Origin: Myxococcales bacterium
GTDB taxonomy: Bacteria; Myxococcota_A; Polyangia; Nannocystales; Nannocystaceae
DNA length: 64,000 nt
Reading direction: 5' to 3'
Assembly (NCBI GenBank): GCA_020633335.1
Contig: JACKDU010000002.1
Coordinates: 992,001-1,056,000 of the forward strand
The notes under the pieces are model-generated. The model was given only the letters and a program-made list of their open reading frames with translations. It was not told where the DNA came from and made no database searches. Positions 54,183 through 62,036 of the stretch are shown piece after piece. The stretch's first letter is position 1, and every line of letters starts with the position of its first letter. Made by a program: the position numbers and the translations under genes.

Positions 54183-55898
54183 CTACTCGCTGCGGACCTT
54201 GCCGAGCTTGGCGGCGAGGACGTCGCCGAGGGTCGCCCCCGCGTCGCTCGCGTTGACGAAGCCCTGGGCGTCGGCCAGCTCGTCCTGACGGCGGGCGGAC
54301 TTGATCGAGAGGCCGATCTTCCGCTCCTTGGCGTCCATCTGGATGATCTCGGCGCGGACCTTCTGGCCCGGCTCGAGGTGCGTCCGCGGATCCTCGACGC
54401 GCTCGTCGCTGATCTCCGAGATGTGGATCAGGCCCTCGATGCCCGGCTCGATCTCGGCGAAGGCGCCGAAGTCGGTGAGCTTGAGGATCTTGACCTCGGT
54501 GATCTTGCCGATCGGGTAGTCGTAGGGGATCCGATCCCAGGGGTCCTGCTCGAGCTGCTTGAGGCCGAGGCTGATCTTCGGCTTCTCGCCGGAGTCGTCG
54601 ATGTTGAGGACCATCGCCCGGACCTGGTCACCCTTCTTGAAGAGCTCCGAGGGGTGACGGACCCGCTGGGTCCACGAGAGGTCGGTGATGTGGATGAGGC
54701 CGTCGATCCCCGGCTCGAGCTCGACGAAGACCCCGAAGTCGGCGATGTTGCGGACCGTGCCCTCGACGATCTCGCGGGGCGGGTACTTCTCGACCACCTT
54801 CTCGTAGGGGTTCTCCTCGAGCTGCTTCATGCCGAGGGAGATCCGGTTCTGCGAGACGTCGATGTCGAGGACGACCGCGCGGACGGTGTCGCCGATCTTG
54901 AGGAACTGCTTGGGGTTCTTGATCTGGCGGGTCCACGACATCTCGGAGACGTGCACCAGGCCCTCGATCCCCTCCTCGAGCTCGATGAAGGCGCCGTAGT
55001 CCTTGAGGCTGACGACCTTGCCCTCGACGACGGTGCCCGGGATGTAGCGCTCCTCGGCGTTGATCCACGGATCGTCGGTGATCTGCTTGAGGCCGAGGCT
55101 GACGCGCTCCGAGTCCGAGTTGAACTTGAGGACCTTGACCTTGACCTTGTCGCCGACCTGGAAGAGCTCGGACGGGTGGTTGACCCGACCCCACGACATG
55201 TCGGTGATGTGGAGGAGGCCGTCGATGCCGCCGAGGTCGATGAACGCGCCGTAGTCGGTGAGGTTCTTGACCACGCCCTCGACGATCTCGCCCTCCTGGA
55301 GGCGGTTGAGCGTGTCGGACTTGAGGTTGGCCCGCTCGGCCTCGAGGAGCACGCGGCGGCTGAGGACGATGTTGCCGCGCTTCTTGTTGAACTTTATGAT
55401 TTTGAAGTCGAACTCTTGATCGATGAACGTATCAAGGTTCCGAACCGGCCGGAGATCGACCTGCGAGCCCGGCAGGAAGGCCTTGACGCCGCCCTGGAGG
55501 ATCACGCTGAGGCCGCCCTTGACCCGGGCGGTGATCGTCCCGCGGACGATGCCGTCAGCCTCGCAGGCCGACTGGATCTCGTCCCAGACCTTGCGCTTGC
55601 GGGCCTTGTCCTTCGAAAGGATGACGAGGCCGTTCTGGTCCTCGAGCGACTCGAGGAGGACCTCGATCCGATCGCCGATGCCGACCGAGACGCTGCCGTC
55701 CTCCTCGATGAACTCGCGGAGCGGCACCTGCCCCTCGGCCTTGATGCCGATGTCGACGACCGCGTAGTCGCCGATGATGTCGACGACGGTGCCCTTGACG
55801 ATCGAGCCCTCGCGGATCTCGGGGCTCTCTTGAAGGGACTGTTCAAAAAGTGCGGCGAAATCGTCATCGCCAGCGACTTGTTGGGTGTTGTGGTTCAT
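54183..55898 (-). CDS. rpsA: 30S ribosomal protein S1
   Basis: 571 residues from the ATG at 55898. It has six S1 (OB-fold) repeats: VKGTVVDIIGDYAVVDIG, VRGTITARVKGGLSVIL, VEGVVKNLTDYGAFIDLG, VEGKVVSLKDYGAFIELE, VEGTVRNIADFGVFVELE, ITEVKILKLTDFGAFAEIE. It helps mRNA bind the 30S subunit. It lies downstream of cmk on the same strand, the usual pairing. A locally AT-rich patch near 55385-55440 encodes IDQEFDFKIIKFNKKRGN at the end of repeat 2. Given the leaderless-looking starts nearby, S1 dependence in this organism is of interest. Confidence 0.96.
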   Translation of the reverse strand: MNHNTQQVAGDDDFAALFEQSLQESPEIREGSIVKGTVVDIIGDYAVVDIGIKAEGQVPLREFIEEDGSVSVGIGDRIEVLLESLEDQNGLVILSKDKARKRKVWDEIQSACEADGIVRGTITARVKGGLSVILQGGVKAFLPGSQVDLRPVRNLDTFIDQEFDFKIIKFNKKRGNIVLSRRVLLEAERANLKSDTLNRLQEGEIVEGVVKNLTDYGAFIDLGGIDGLLHITDMSWGRVNHPSELFQVGDKVKVKVLKFNSDSERVSLGLKQITDDPWINAEERYIPGTVVEGKVVSLKDYGAFIELEEGIEGLVHVSEMSWTRQIKNPKQFLKIGDTVRAVVLDIDVSQNRISLGMKQLEENPYEKVVEKYPPREIVEGTVRNIADFGVFVELEPGIDGLIHITDLSWTQRVRHPSELFKKGDQVRAMVLNIDDSGEKPKISLGLKQLEQDPWDRIPYDYPIGKITEVKILKLTDFGAFAEIEPGIEGLIHISEISDERVEDPRTHLEPGQKVRAEIIQMDAKERKIGLSIKSARRQDELADAQGFVNASDAGATLGDVLAAKLGKVRSE

Positions 55899-56033
55899 GG
55901 TTGTGGGGGTGACTCTCTTCCAATTTTTGCCCCTGGCGGCCCGCCACACGCCTACCTATGTACGCGCGCAGCCGACCCCAGAGCGGTGCGCACCGTAGGG
56001 GGTTTTCCGGGAAGCGTCAACCGCCGAGGTGCG

Positions 56034-56834
56034 TCAAGCGCGGGGGGCGGCCGGGTCTCGGCCGACCTCGCCCGCCTCCTGGCCCGCGCCCTCGGACGCC
56101 CCGGAGGTGGCCTCGGACGCGGCCAATGACGCCTCTCGGGCCTCGATGATCGAGATGATCCGCCTCACGACCTCGGCGATGTCGAGGTGCGAGGAGTCGA
56201 GGACCACCGCGTCCGCGGCCTGGACCAGCGGCGCGGCCGCCCGCGAGCGATCCCGCTGATCCCGCTCGGCGACCTCGCGGCGGACATCGCCGAGGTCAGC
56301 GCCGGTCGCCTCCGCCAGCTCGGCGTGGCGACGCTGGGCCCGGGCCTCGAGGCTCGCGGTCAGGAAGAACTTGTCGCGGGCCGCCGGGAAGACCACCGTG
56401 CCCATGTCGCGCCCCTCGGCGACGCAGCCGCCCGCGGCGAGGGCGCGCTGGAGCTCCAGGAGCCCCGCCCGGACCTCCGGGTGCTGCGAGACCCTGGAGG
56501 CCGCCTCCGAGAGCTGCGGGGTCCGGATCGCCTCGCTCACGTCCTCCTCGGCGAGGAGCACCTGCTGGATGAGCGCGCCGTCGGGCCCGCGCCCGCTCCG
56601 GAAGGCGATCGGCAGATCGACCGTGAGGCGCCCGAGGGCGGCCCCGTCGTCGAGCGCGATCGGCCGCCGGAGGGCCACCAGCGCCAGCGTCCGGTAGATC
56701 GCCCCGGTGTCGAGGAGCGGCAGGCCGAAGTGCTCCGCCAGCCGACGGGCGACCGTGCTCTTGCCCGCGCCCGCCGGCCCGTCGATGACGATCAGGCGGG
56801 GCGGCGTCGAGGGGGCCTTGGGGGGGGCGGTCAT
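56034..56834 (-). CDS. cmk: Cytidylate kinase
   Basis: 266 residues from the ATG at 56834. It phosphorylates CMP/dCMP. The P-loop is in IDGPAGAGKSTVARRLA, followed by LDTGAIYRTLALVAL, AEGRDMGTVVFPAARDKFFLTA and RDQRDRSRAAAPL, all typical. The C-terminus carries an extra tail of about 30 Ala/Glu/Gly-rich residues beyond the catalytic fold. It is divergent from the DUF4266 gene across 151 bases. The sequence GCTATCC lies upstream of its start. Confidence 0.95.
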   Translation of the reverse strand: MTAPPKAPSTPPRLIVIDGPAGAGKSTVARRLAEHFGLPLLDTGAIYRTLALVALRRPIALDDGAALGRLTVDLPIAFRSGRGPDGALIQQVLLAEEDVSEAIRTPQLSEAASRVSQHPEVRAGLLELQRALAAGGCVAEGRDMGTVVFPAARDKFFLTASLEARAQRRHAELAEATGADLGDVRREVAERDQRDRSRAAAPLVQAADAVVLDSSHLDIAEVVRRIISIIEAREASLAASEATSGASEGAGQEAGEVGRDPAAPRA

Positions 56835-56985
56835 GGCCGCGGGAGGATAGCAGCCGACGCGCGGCTCCGGGCCACGACGAGCCATGACCACCGGTCAGCA
56901 TTGGCCGGCGACGTGCGGTCGCCCATGGAGGAGGGCCGCCGGCGTGGGTTGCTGGCGCCGCCGATGTCGGGCAGGGTCTACCGCG

Positions 56986-57231
56986 ATGAGCCCGCCCCGC
57001 CCCCTCCCGCCGCGCACGCGGGTCGTCGTCCTCGCCCTCCTGGCGGCGATCGGCGCGACCCAGGTCGCCTGCGTGACCGTCCGTCCGTCGGAGCGTCAGG
57101 TCCTCAGCCGCCCGGAGATGGATCCGGCGAAGGACGCTGACGAAGAGGTCTGGCACTCCCACGTCGAGTCCGCCCGCGAGGGCGCGTTCGGCGGCCACGG
57201 GGCCGCGGGTGGCGGATGCGGCTGCGGCTGA
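56986..57231 (+). CDS. DUF4266 small lipoprotein
   Basis: 81 residues from the ATG at 56986; the frame upstream to 56884 is not protein-like. The lipoprotein signal (VVVLALLAAIGATQVAC) is followed by VTVRPSERQVLSRPEM, the conserved HVESAREGAFGGHGAAGGGCGCG and the C-terminal CGCG end typical of DUF4266. It is usually found just before DUF3570 proteins, as here, where the two overlap by 16 bases. The terminal Cys-Gly-Cys could bind metal. The function is unknown; it is probably an outer-membrane-anchored partner of the DUF3570 barrel. Confidence 0.85.
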   Translation: MSPPRPLPPRTRVVVLALLAAIGATQVACVTVRPSERQVLSRPEMDPAKDADEEVWHSHVESAREGAFGGHGAAGGGCGCG

Positions 57232-58361
57232 CACCCCGGCGGCCGACCTTCGCCCGGCTCGCGCTCGCTGGTCTCTGCGCCGGCGGGCTCGCCCTCGGCC
57301 CGCGCCCGCTCACGGCCGCCGATCGGATGACGATCCGCGGCAACTACTACCGTGAGGCGTCGACGCGGATCCTCGCGCCCGAGGTGATCCTCACCAAGGA
57401 TCTCCCCGACGAGCGCTTCACCCTCGGCGCCGGCTACATGCTCGACGCGGTCTCGTCGGCGTCGATCGCCGCCGGCGCGGCCGCGGTCACCGGCGGCGAC
57501 CGGGTCTTCACCGAGATGCGCCACCAGTCGACGGTGAGCGCCGCCTCGAAGCTCGGCGACAACCGCCTCGCCGCCTTCTTCCGCTACTCGACCGAGAGCG
57601 ACTACCGCTCGCGGGTCGGCGGCTTCGCCTACGCCCGCGACGTCCTCCAGCGCTCGGGCACGGTGAGCGCGAGCTACTCCCTCAACTACGATCGCGTCTA
57701 CTGGATCCGCGCCAACATCCGCGACCTCCGGCGCTGGACCTCGACCGGCGACGACAACCTCCTCCAGCTCCACTACCTCAACCTCGGCTACGCCCACGCG
57801 CTCCACCGGACCTTGCTCGGCGGCGTCAACGTCGAGGCGATCTTCGCCTTCGGCCCCCAGGACAACCCCTACCGCAAGGTCCTCAACGGCCTCGACGAGT
57901 CCCACCCGCTCAAGCGCCAGCGGCTCGCCCCGAGCGTCTATCTCCGCTGGGCGATCCCCAAGGCCCACCTGGTGATCGAGCCGCGCTACCGCTACTACGC
58001 CGACGACTGGGGGATCCGCGCCCACGCGATCGACACCCGGTTTCACTTCCGGGTCTTCCGCCACCTCCTCCTCCGCCTCCGCTACCGCTACTACACCCAG
58101 AGCGCGGCCTTCTTCTGGCGCGACGACGGGGTCTACCTCCCGGAGGAGGTCTACCGGACCGCCGACCCGAAGATGAGCGCCTTCCACTCCCACACCCCGG
58201 GCGGCCAGATCGCCTTCGAGCTCGATCCGGTGGCGACCCGGGTGCCGGCGCTCCACTTCCTCCGCGGCGCGTCGATCGAGGCGACCTACAACCACGTCTT
58301 CCAGACCACCCGCTTCGGCGACGCCCGCCTCGGCGCGATCGCCTTCTCGATGCCCTTCTAG
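57216..58361 (+). CDS. DUF3570 outer-membrane beta-barrel protein
   Basis: 381 residues. An N-terminal signal (LALAGLCAGGLALG) is followed by a barrel of alternating strands, with family marks: RGNYYREASTRILAPEVILTKDLPDERFTLGAGYMLDAVSSAS, then RHQSTVSAASKLGDNRL, FRYSTESDYRS, RLRYRYYTQSAAFFWRDD and a C-terminal Phe (SMPF). DUF3570 proteins are found with DUF4266 and, in other genomes, with a FAD:protein FMN transferase and a thioredoxin-like protein; those partners are absent here. The role is unknown, perhaps in redox-linked transport. The roadblock-like gene follows by two bases. Confidence 0.87.
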   Translation: MRLRLTPRRPTFARLALAGLCAGGLALGPRPLTAADRMTIRGNYYREASTRILAPEVILTKDLPDERFTLGAGYMLDAVSSASIAAGAAAVTGGDRVFTEMRHQSTVSAASKLGDNRLAAFFRYSTESDYRSRVGGFAYARDVLQRSGTVSASYSLNYDRVYWIRANIRDLRRWTSTGDDNLLQLHYLNLGYAHALHRTLLGGVNVEAIFAFGPQDNPYRKVLNGLDESHPLKRQRLAPSVYLRWAIPKAHLVIEPRYRYYADDWGIRAHAIDTRFHFRVFRHLLLRLRYRYYTQSAAFFWRDDGVYLPEEVYRTADPKMSAFHSHTPGGQIAFELDPVATRVPALHFLRGASIEATYNHVFQTTRFGDARLGAIAFSMPF

Positions 58362-58363
58362 CG

Positions 58364-58813
58364 GTGGCGAGCGACGACCTCGAGATCGACGACGCCGTGC
58401 GCGAGGACGCGGCGCCGCCGATCGATCGCGGGGTCTCGGAGATCGGCGCGCTCCTCGGCGAGCACGTCGCCGCCTTCGCCTCGTGCCGCGGGATCATCCT
58501 CACGGACGACGACGGCCACCCGATCGACTTCGCCCGCCGACCCGACCGGATCTCGCGCCTCGACCTCCAGATCGTCGGCGCCCAGATCGAGCGGGCGCTC
58601 ACGGCCCTGCGGACGTGGACCGCCGGCCGCGGCCTCGGGAGGCCGATCGTGACCCTCGGCGCCGAGCGGGGGATCCTCATGAGCGCCGCCCTCGCAGGGG
58701 ACCTGACCCTCGCGGCCCTCTACGCCGCCCGCGGCGAGATCGAGCCGCTCGCTGTGATCGAGGCCTCGTTCGCGGGCCTCAGCCGCCGCCTGGGGGACCT
58801 CCTTGGGGGGTGA
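58364..58813 (+). CDS. Roadblock/LC7-like small protein
   Basis: 149 residues, GTG start. A roadblock-type alpha/beta fold is suggested by GIILTDDDGHPIDFARR, LDLQIVGAQIERALTALRTWTAG, PIVTLGAERGILMSAALAGDLTLAALYA and the final helix. Such proteins act as dimeric platforms for small Ras-like GTPases (MglA/MglB in myxobacteria). No GTPase gene is adjacent. It is probably cotranscribed with DUF4266 and DUF3570. The assignment rests on the strand/helix pattern only. Confidence 0.65.
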   Translation: MASDDLEIDDAVREDAAPPIDRGVSEIGALLGEHVAAFASCRGIILTDDDGHPIDFARRPDRISRLDLQIVGAQIERALTALRTWTAGRGLGRPIVTLGAERGILMSAALAGDLTLAALYAARGEIEPLAVIEASFAGLSRRLGDLLGG

Positions 58814-58925
58814 CTTCCAGGGTCAAATGTGGTTTATCAGGCCCTCAGAGCGTCTCTGTTCAACCTTGACGCTACGTCACCTTTCCATAGACTTGTCCCC
58901 GCACCGGCAAGGAGTCCCCTGAGCG

Positions 58926-59216
58926 ATGGCTACCCACATTACCGAAGAGTGCATCAACTGCGGCGCGTGCGAGCCCGAGTGCCCGAACGAGGCGATCTCG
59001 GAGGGTGACGAGACCTACGTCATCGATCCCGACCTCTGCACCGAGTGCGTCGGCTTCCACGAGTACGAGGCCTGCCAGGCGGTCTGCCCGGTCGAGTGCT
59101 GCCTCCCCGATCCCGAGCACCGCGAGACCGAGGACCAGCTGATCGCCCGCGCCCGCAAGCTCCACGCGGACAAGGACTTCGGCAGCGACTTCCCGAGCCG
59201 CTTCCGGAAGAAGTAG
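58926..59216 (+). CDS. 4Fe-4S ferredoxin (YfhL-type)
   Basis: 96 residues. Cluster 1 is ligated by CINCGACEPECP. Cluster 2 is in CTECVGFHEYEACQAVCPVECC, with the loop insertion of YfhL-type ferredoxins. A C-terminal helix (EDQLIARARKLHADKDF) follows. It carries low-potential electrons. It stands alone: the genes around it are not redox enzymes. Two clusters should be bound, as all eight Cys are present. Confidence 0.94.
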   Translation: MATHITEECINCGACEPECPNEAISEGDETYVIDPDLCTECVGFHEYEACQAVCPVECCLPDPEHRETEDQLIARARKLHADKDFGSDFPSRFRKK

Positions 59217-59282
59217 CCGAGGCGCTCGCCCGGCCTGCGCGCCCGGGGCCCGCGGCGCGCAGGCGGTGGTACAAGAGCACGC

Positions 59283-60356
59283 ATGGGGCGGAGCACAGGC
59301 AAGCGCTGGTGGCTTCGCCTCATCGCGTCTCTGGTGATCGCGGGCGCGGCCCTGGTGATCGCCAGTCGACGGGTCGGCACGATCCCCGACTCCTTCGCCG
59401 TCCCCTGGTGGACGCTCCCCGCCTATGTCGCGCTCCTGGTCGTCTACTTCCTGACCCGGGCGTGGCGCTGGACGATCCTGGTGCGGGCGATCGCGCCGGT
59501 CGAGCGGCGGCTGGCGATCGACGTCGCCCTCGCCGGCTTCCTCTGGATCATCCTCCTCCCCTGGCGCCTCGGCGAGCTCGCGCGGCCGATCCTGATGGCC
59601 CACAAGGCGCCGATCGGCGCGAGCGAGATCCTCGGCACCGTGGCGATCGAGCGGATCACCGACGGGCTGGTGGTCTGCGGCCTCTTCTTCGTCACCCTCG
59701 CCGCCCACCGCGAGCGGGCCGAGGTGATCGAGCTCCAGGCGATCGCGGCGACGGTCTCGGGGCTCTTCCTCGGCGCGCTCCTCGTGGTCCTGGCGATGGC
59801 CCTCTGGCCGCGCTTCGCCGGGGCGCTCGCCCGCCGCCTCCTCCGGCGGATCCACCCCGGCCTCGCCGAGCGCCTCGGCGGGATCGCCGACGGGATCGCC
59901 GACGGCCTCCGGGCCCTCCCCTCCGCGCGCCCGCTCGTCGCCTTCGCCGGCGCGACCGCCCTCTACTGGGGGATCAACGCGGTCGGCATGTGGTTCCTCG
60001 CGCGCGGCTGCGGGATGGAGATCACGCTGGTCGAGGCGACCGCGGTGATGACCGTCTTCAACCTCGCGCTCCTGGTCCCGGGCGCGCCCGGCCACCTCGG
60101 CACCTTCCAGCTCGGGATCCTCGGCGGCCTGGCGATCTTCGTCCCGCGCGAGGTCCTCGAGGAGGCGGGGGTGCGCTACGCCTTCTACCTCTACACGACC
60201 CAGATCGGCATGTGCGTCCTCCTCGGCGTCTGGTCGCAGAGCCGCCTCCAGGTCCCCTGGCGGGGGCTCCTCGCGCGCCTCGTCGGCGGCGGCGACGAGC
60301 GCTCGCTCGGGCCGAGCGCGGGCGCGGGCGCCGAGGAGCGGCCGAAGGGCGCGTAG
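59283..60356 (+). CDS. Flippase-like integral membrane protein (LPG_synthase_TM family), first
   Basis: 357 residues with about eight membrane helices (LIASLVIAGAALVIASRRV, LPAYVALLVVYFLTRAW, SGLFLGALLVVLAMALW). Family marks are RAWRWTILVRAI, LPWRLGELARPILM and VFNLALLVPGAPGHLGTFQLGIL. It matches the flippase-like/lysylphosphatidylglycerol synthase membrane region (UPF0104/AglD-like) without the catalytic aminoacyl domain. Members are linked to lipid or glycolipid transfer. A distant paralogue follows after 10 bases. Confidence 0.88.
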   Translation: MGRSTGKRWWLRLIASLVIAGAALVIASRRVGTIPDSFAVPWWTLPAYVALLVVYFLTRAWRWTILVRAIAPVERRLAIDVALAGFLWIILLPWRLGELARPILMAHKAPIGASEILGTVAIERITDGLVVCGLFFVTLAAHRERAEVIELQAIAATVSGLFLGALLVVLAMALWPRFAGALARRLLRRIHPGLAERLGGIADGIADGLRALPSARPLVAFAGATALYWGINAVGMWFLARGCGMEITLVEATAVMTVFNLALLVPGAPGHLGTFQLGILGGLAIFVPREVLEEAGVRYAFYLYTTQIGMCVLLGVWSQSRLQVPWRGLLARLVGGGDERSLGPSAGAGAEERPKGA

Positions 60357-60366
60357 GCGGCTCACC

Positions 60367-61374
60367 ATGACCACCGACCGCCGCCGCCGGCTCTGGAGCG
60401 CCGCCAAGCTGGTCCTCGGGATCGCCCTGCTGATCGCCGTGGTCCGCTGGATCACCCCCGATCTCGCGGCGATCGCCGAGCGCGCCGAGCCGGCGCCGCT
60501 CCTCGGCCTCGTCGGCCTCTGTGGCACCGTGATCGCGGCCCTGGTCACCAGCGCCCGCTGGAAGGTGATGGTCGAGGCGATGGGCGGCACCCGCCTCCCC
60601 TACGCGATCTACTTCCACGGCCTCGTGCTCACCAAGGTGCTCGGGCAATTCACGTCGACGCTGGCGATGGACCTGGTCGGCCGCGGGCTCGCGCTGCGCT
60701 CGGCCGGCTCGGAGCGCGGCCTCGGCCACGCGATGACCCAGGCGATCCTCGAGCGCCTCTTCGATCTCCTCCTGCCGGCGGTCTTCCTGGTCTGGGCGCT
60801 GGCGATCCACCAGGCGGCGGCCACCGGCGGGATCGTCGTCGCCACCTTCGCGGCGATCCTCGCGGCCTTCGCCCTCCTCGCCGCGCTGATCCTCTGGCCC
60901 CTCGCGCAGGTCGCCCTCCGGGCCTACCTCTGGATCGCCGCCCGCCGCGGCCGGCAGATCGCCGACGAGGTCCGCGAGGAGCTCCTGACGACGCCGATCG
61001 ATCGCGGCCTCGCGGCCCGCGTCGGGATCCTCAGCGTCCTCCGCTACGTCGCGATCCTCGGCCAGTACTGGGCGGTCGCCGGCGCGGTGGGGATCGCCCT
61101 CGAGTTCCGGACGATCGCCCTCGCGGCCCCGGTCGGCCAGCTCGCCGGGATCATCGGCGTCACCCCGGGGGCGCTCGGGATCCAGGAGGCCGGCTGGGCC
61201 GGCGCCTTCGGCTGGCTCGGCGCCCTCGACCCGGCGGCGATCGGCCTCTTCGTGCTCTCACAGCGGGCGCTCGTCCTCGCCTTCTTCGCGCTCCTCTCGC
61301 TGCTATCCTGGCCCTGGGCGCGACGCGCCCGGCGACGGCCTGGTTCTGTCCCAAAGGACAGTTACAAAAGCTAG
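60367..61374 (+). CDS. Flippase-like integral membrane protein (LPG_synthase_TM family), second
   Basis: 335 residues, seven to eight helices (LVLGIALLIAVVRWITP, LLGLVGLCGTVIAALVTSARW, ATFAAILAAFALLAALILW). TSARWKVMVEAMG, VLTKVLGQFTSTLAMDLVGRG and GIIGVTPGALGIQEAGWAGA match the same family as the gene before. The conserved Gly-Glu-x-x-Arg-like segment of the first copy is replaced here by DLVGRG. The two genes are only distantly related, so this is an old pair. The last codons contain a TGTCC-N4-GGACA dyad. Confidence 0.88.
   Translation: MTTDRRRRLWSAAKLVLGIALLIAVVRWITPDLAAIAERAEPAPLLGLVGLCGTVIAALVTSARWKVMVEAMGGTRLPYAIYFHGLVLTKVLGQFTSTLAMDLVGRGLALRSAGSERGLGHAMTQAILERLFDLLLPAVFLVWALAIHQAAATGGIVVATFAAILAAFALLAALILWPLAQVALRAYLWIAARRGRQIADEVREELLTTPIDRGLAARVGILSVLRYVAILGQYWAVAGAVGIALEFRTIALAAPVGQLAGIIGVTPGALGIQEAGWAGAFGWLGALDPAAIGLFVLSQRALVLAFFALLSLLSWPWARRARRRPGSVPKDSYKS
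61347..61360. repeat. TGTCC-N4-GGACA palindrome at the end of a flippase-like gene
   Basis: TGTCC CAAA GGACA, a perfect dyad in the last eight codons. The encoded tail (PGSVPKDSYKS) is hydrophilic and dispensable-looking, as if the palindrome had been inserted near the stop. Confidence 0.55.
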
Positions 61375-61394
61375 TCACCGCCCCGGATCCGCTG

Positions 61395-62024
61395 ATGCCC
61401 TGGTACGGCTGCAGACACGCGAACGCCCTCCCCCCCCGGCTGCATGGGGCGTGGTGGGCGTGCACGACCTGCCTGCCGGACTTCGTCCCGGCGTGCTCGC
61501 TCTGCGCCGCCCCGGCGCCGGTGATCGACCGCGCGCCGGGCTGGCTGGGCTACGCCTACGGCCGCCTCTGCCCCGCCTGCGTCGCCAAGGTGAAGGCTGC
61601 CGGCCCCTGGAAGGAGCGGCGGGCGCGGGCGGTCGCCGCCCGCCGCGACGCGCTCCTGGAGCGCTTCCCCGGGCTCCGCGTCGTCAAGTCGACGGCCGCG
61701 GTCACCCAGCTCGAGGGCGAGATCGAGGGGCGTCAGGTCGAGGTCCGCCTCCGGGTCAAGAACCGCGAGCACGACTACGACCGCTACGTCTTCCACGTCG
61801 AGCTCGACCGCGATCGCGATCCCCCCGACGCGGCCGCGCTCGCGCTCCCGGAGCCGCTCGCGCCGCTCCTCGCCACCGGCTCGCCGACGGCCCCCGTGAC
61901 CCGCGTCCGCTGGCTCCGGGTCGCCTTCCGCCACCTCGGCAAGCTCGACACGGTGCGGGCGCTCGAGCACCTCGTCGCCTGGGTCCGCCACCCCCCGGAC
62001 GCCGCGGCGAACGACATGTTCTGA
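61395..62024 (+). CDS. Hypothetical protein with Cys-pair (zinc-ribbon-like) N-terminus
   Basis: 209 residues. The N-terminal 70 residues hold Cys pairs (WACTTC, ACSLC, LCPAC) likely to bind one zinc or more. The C-terminal part (LEGEIEGRQVEVRLRVKNREHDYDRYVFHVELDRD) is an alpha/beta domain I do not recognise. No signal peptide is present. It follows the flippase-like pair by 20 bases and is convergent with smc, 12 bases apart. An imperfect TGTTC-TGAG-AGACA dyad covers that gap. Confidence 0.7.
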   Translation: MPWYGCRHANALPPRLHGAWWACTTCLPDFVPACSLCAAPAPVIDRAPGWLGYAYGRLCPACVAKVKAAGPWKERRARAVAARRDALLERFPGLRVVKSTAAVTQLEGEIEGRQVEVRLRVKNREHDYDRYVFHVELDRDRDPPDAAALALPEPLAPLLATGSPTAPVTRVRWLRVAFRHLGKLDTVRALEHLVAWVRHPPDAAANDMF

Positions 62025-62036
62025 GAGACATCCGGC

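Noticed and set aside
62010..62036. TGTTC-TGAG-AGACA between convergent genes as a terminator
   Set aside because: The stem has a mismatch and a wobble in five pairs; too weak to list as a feature.
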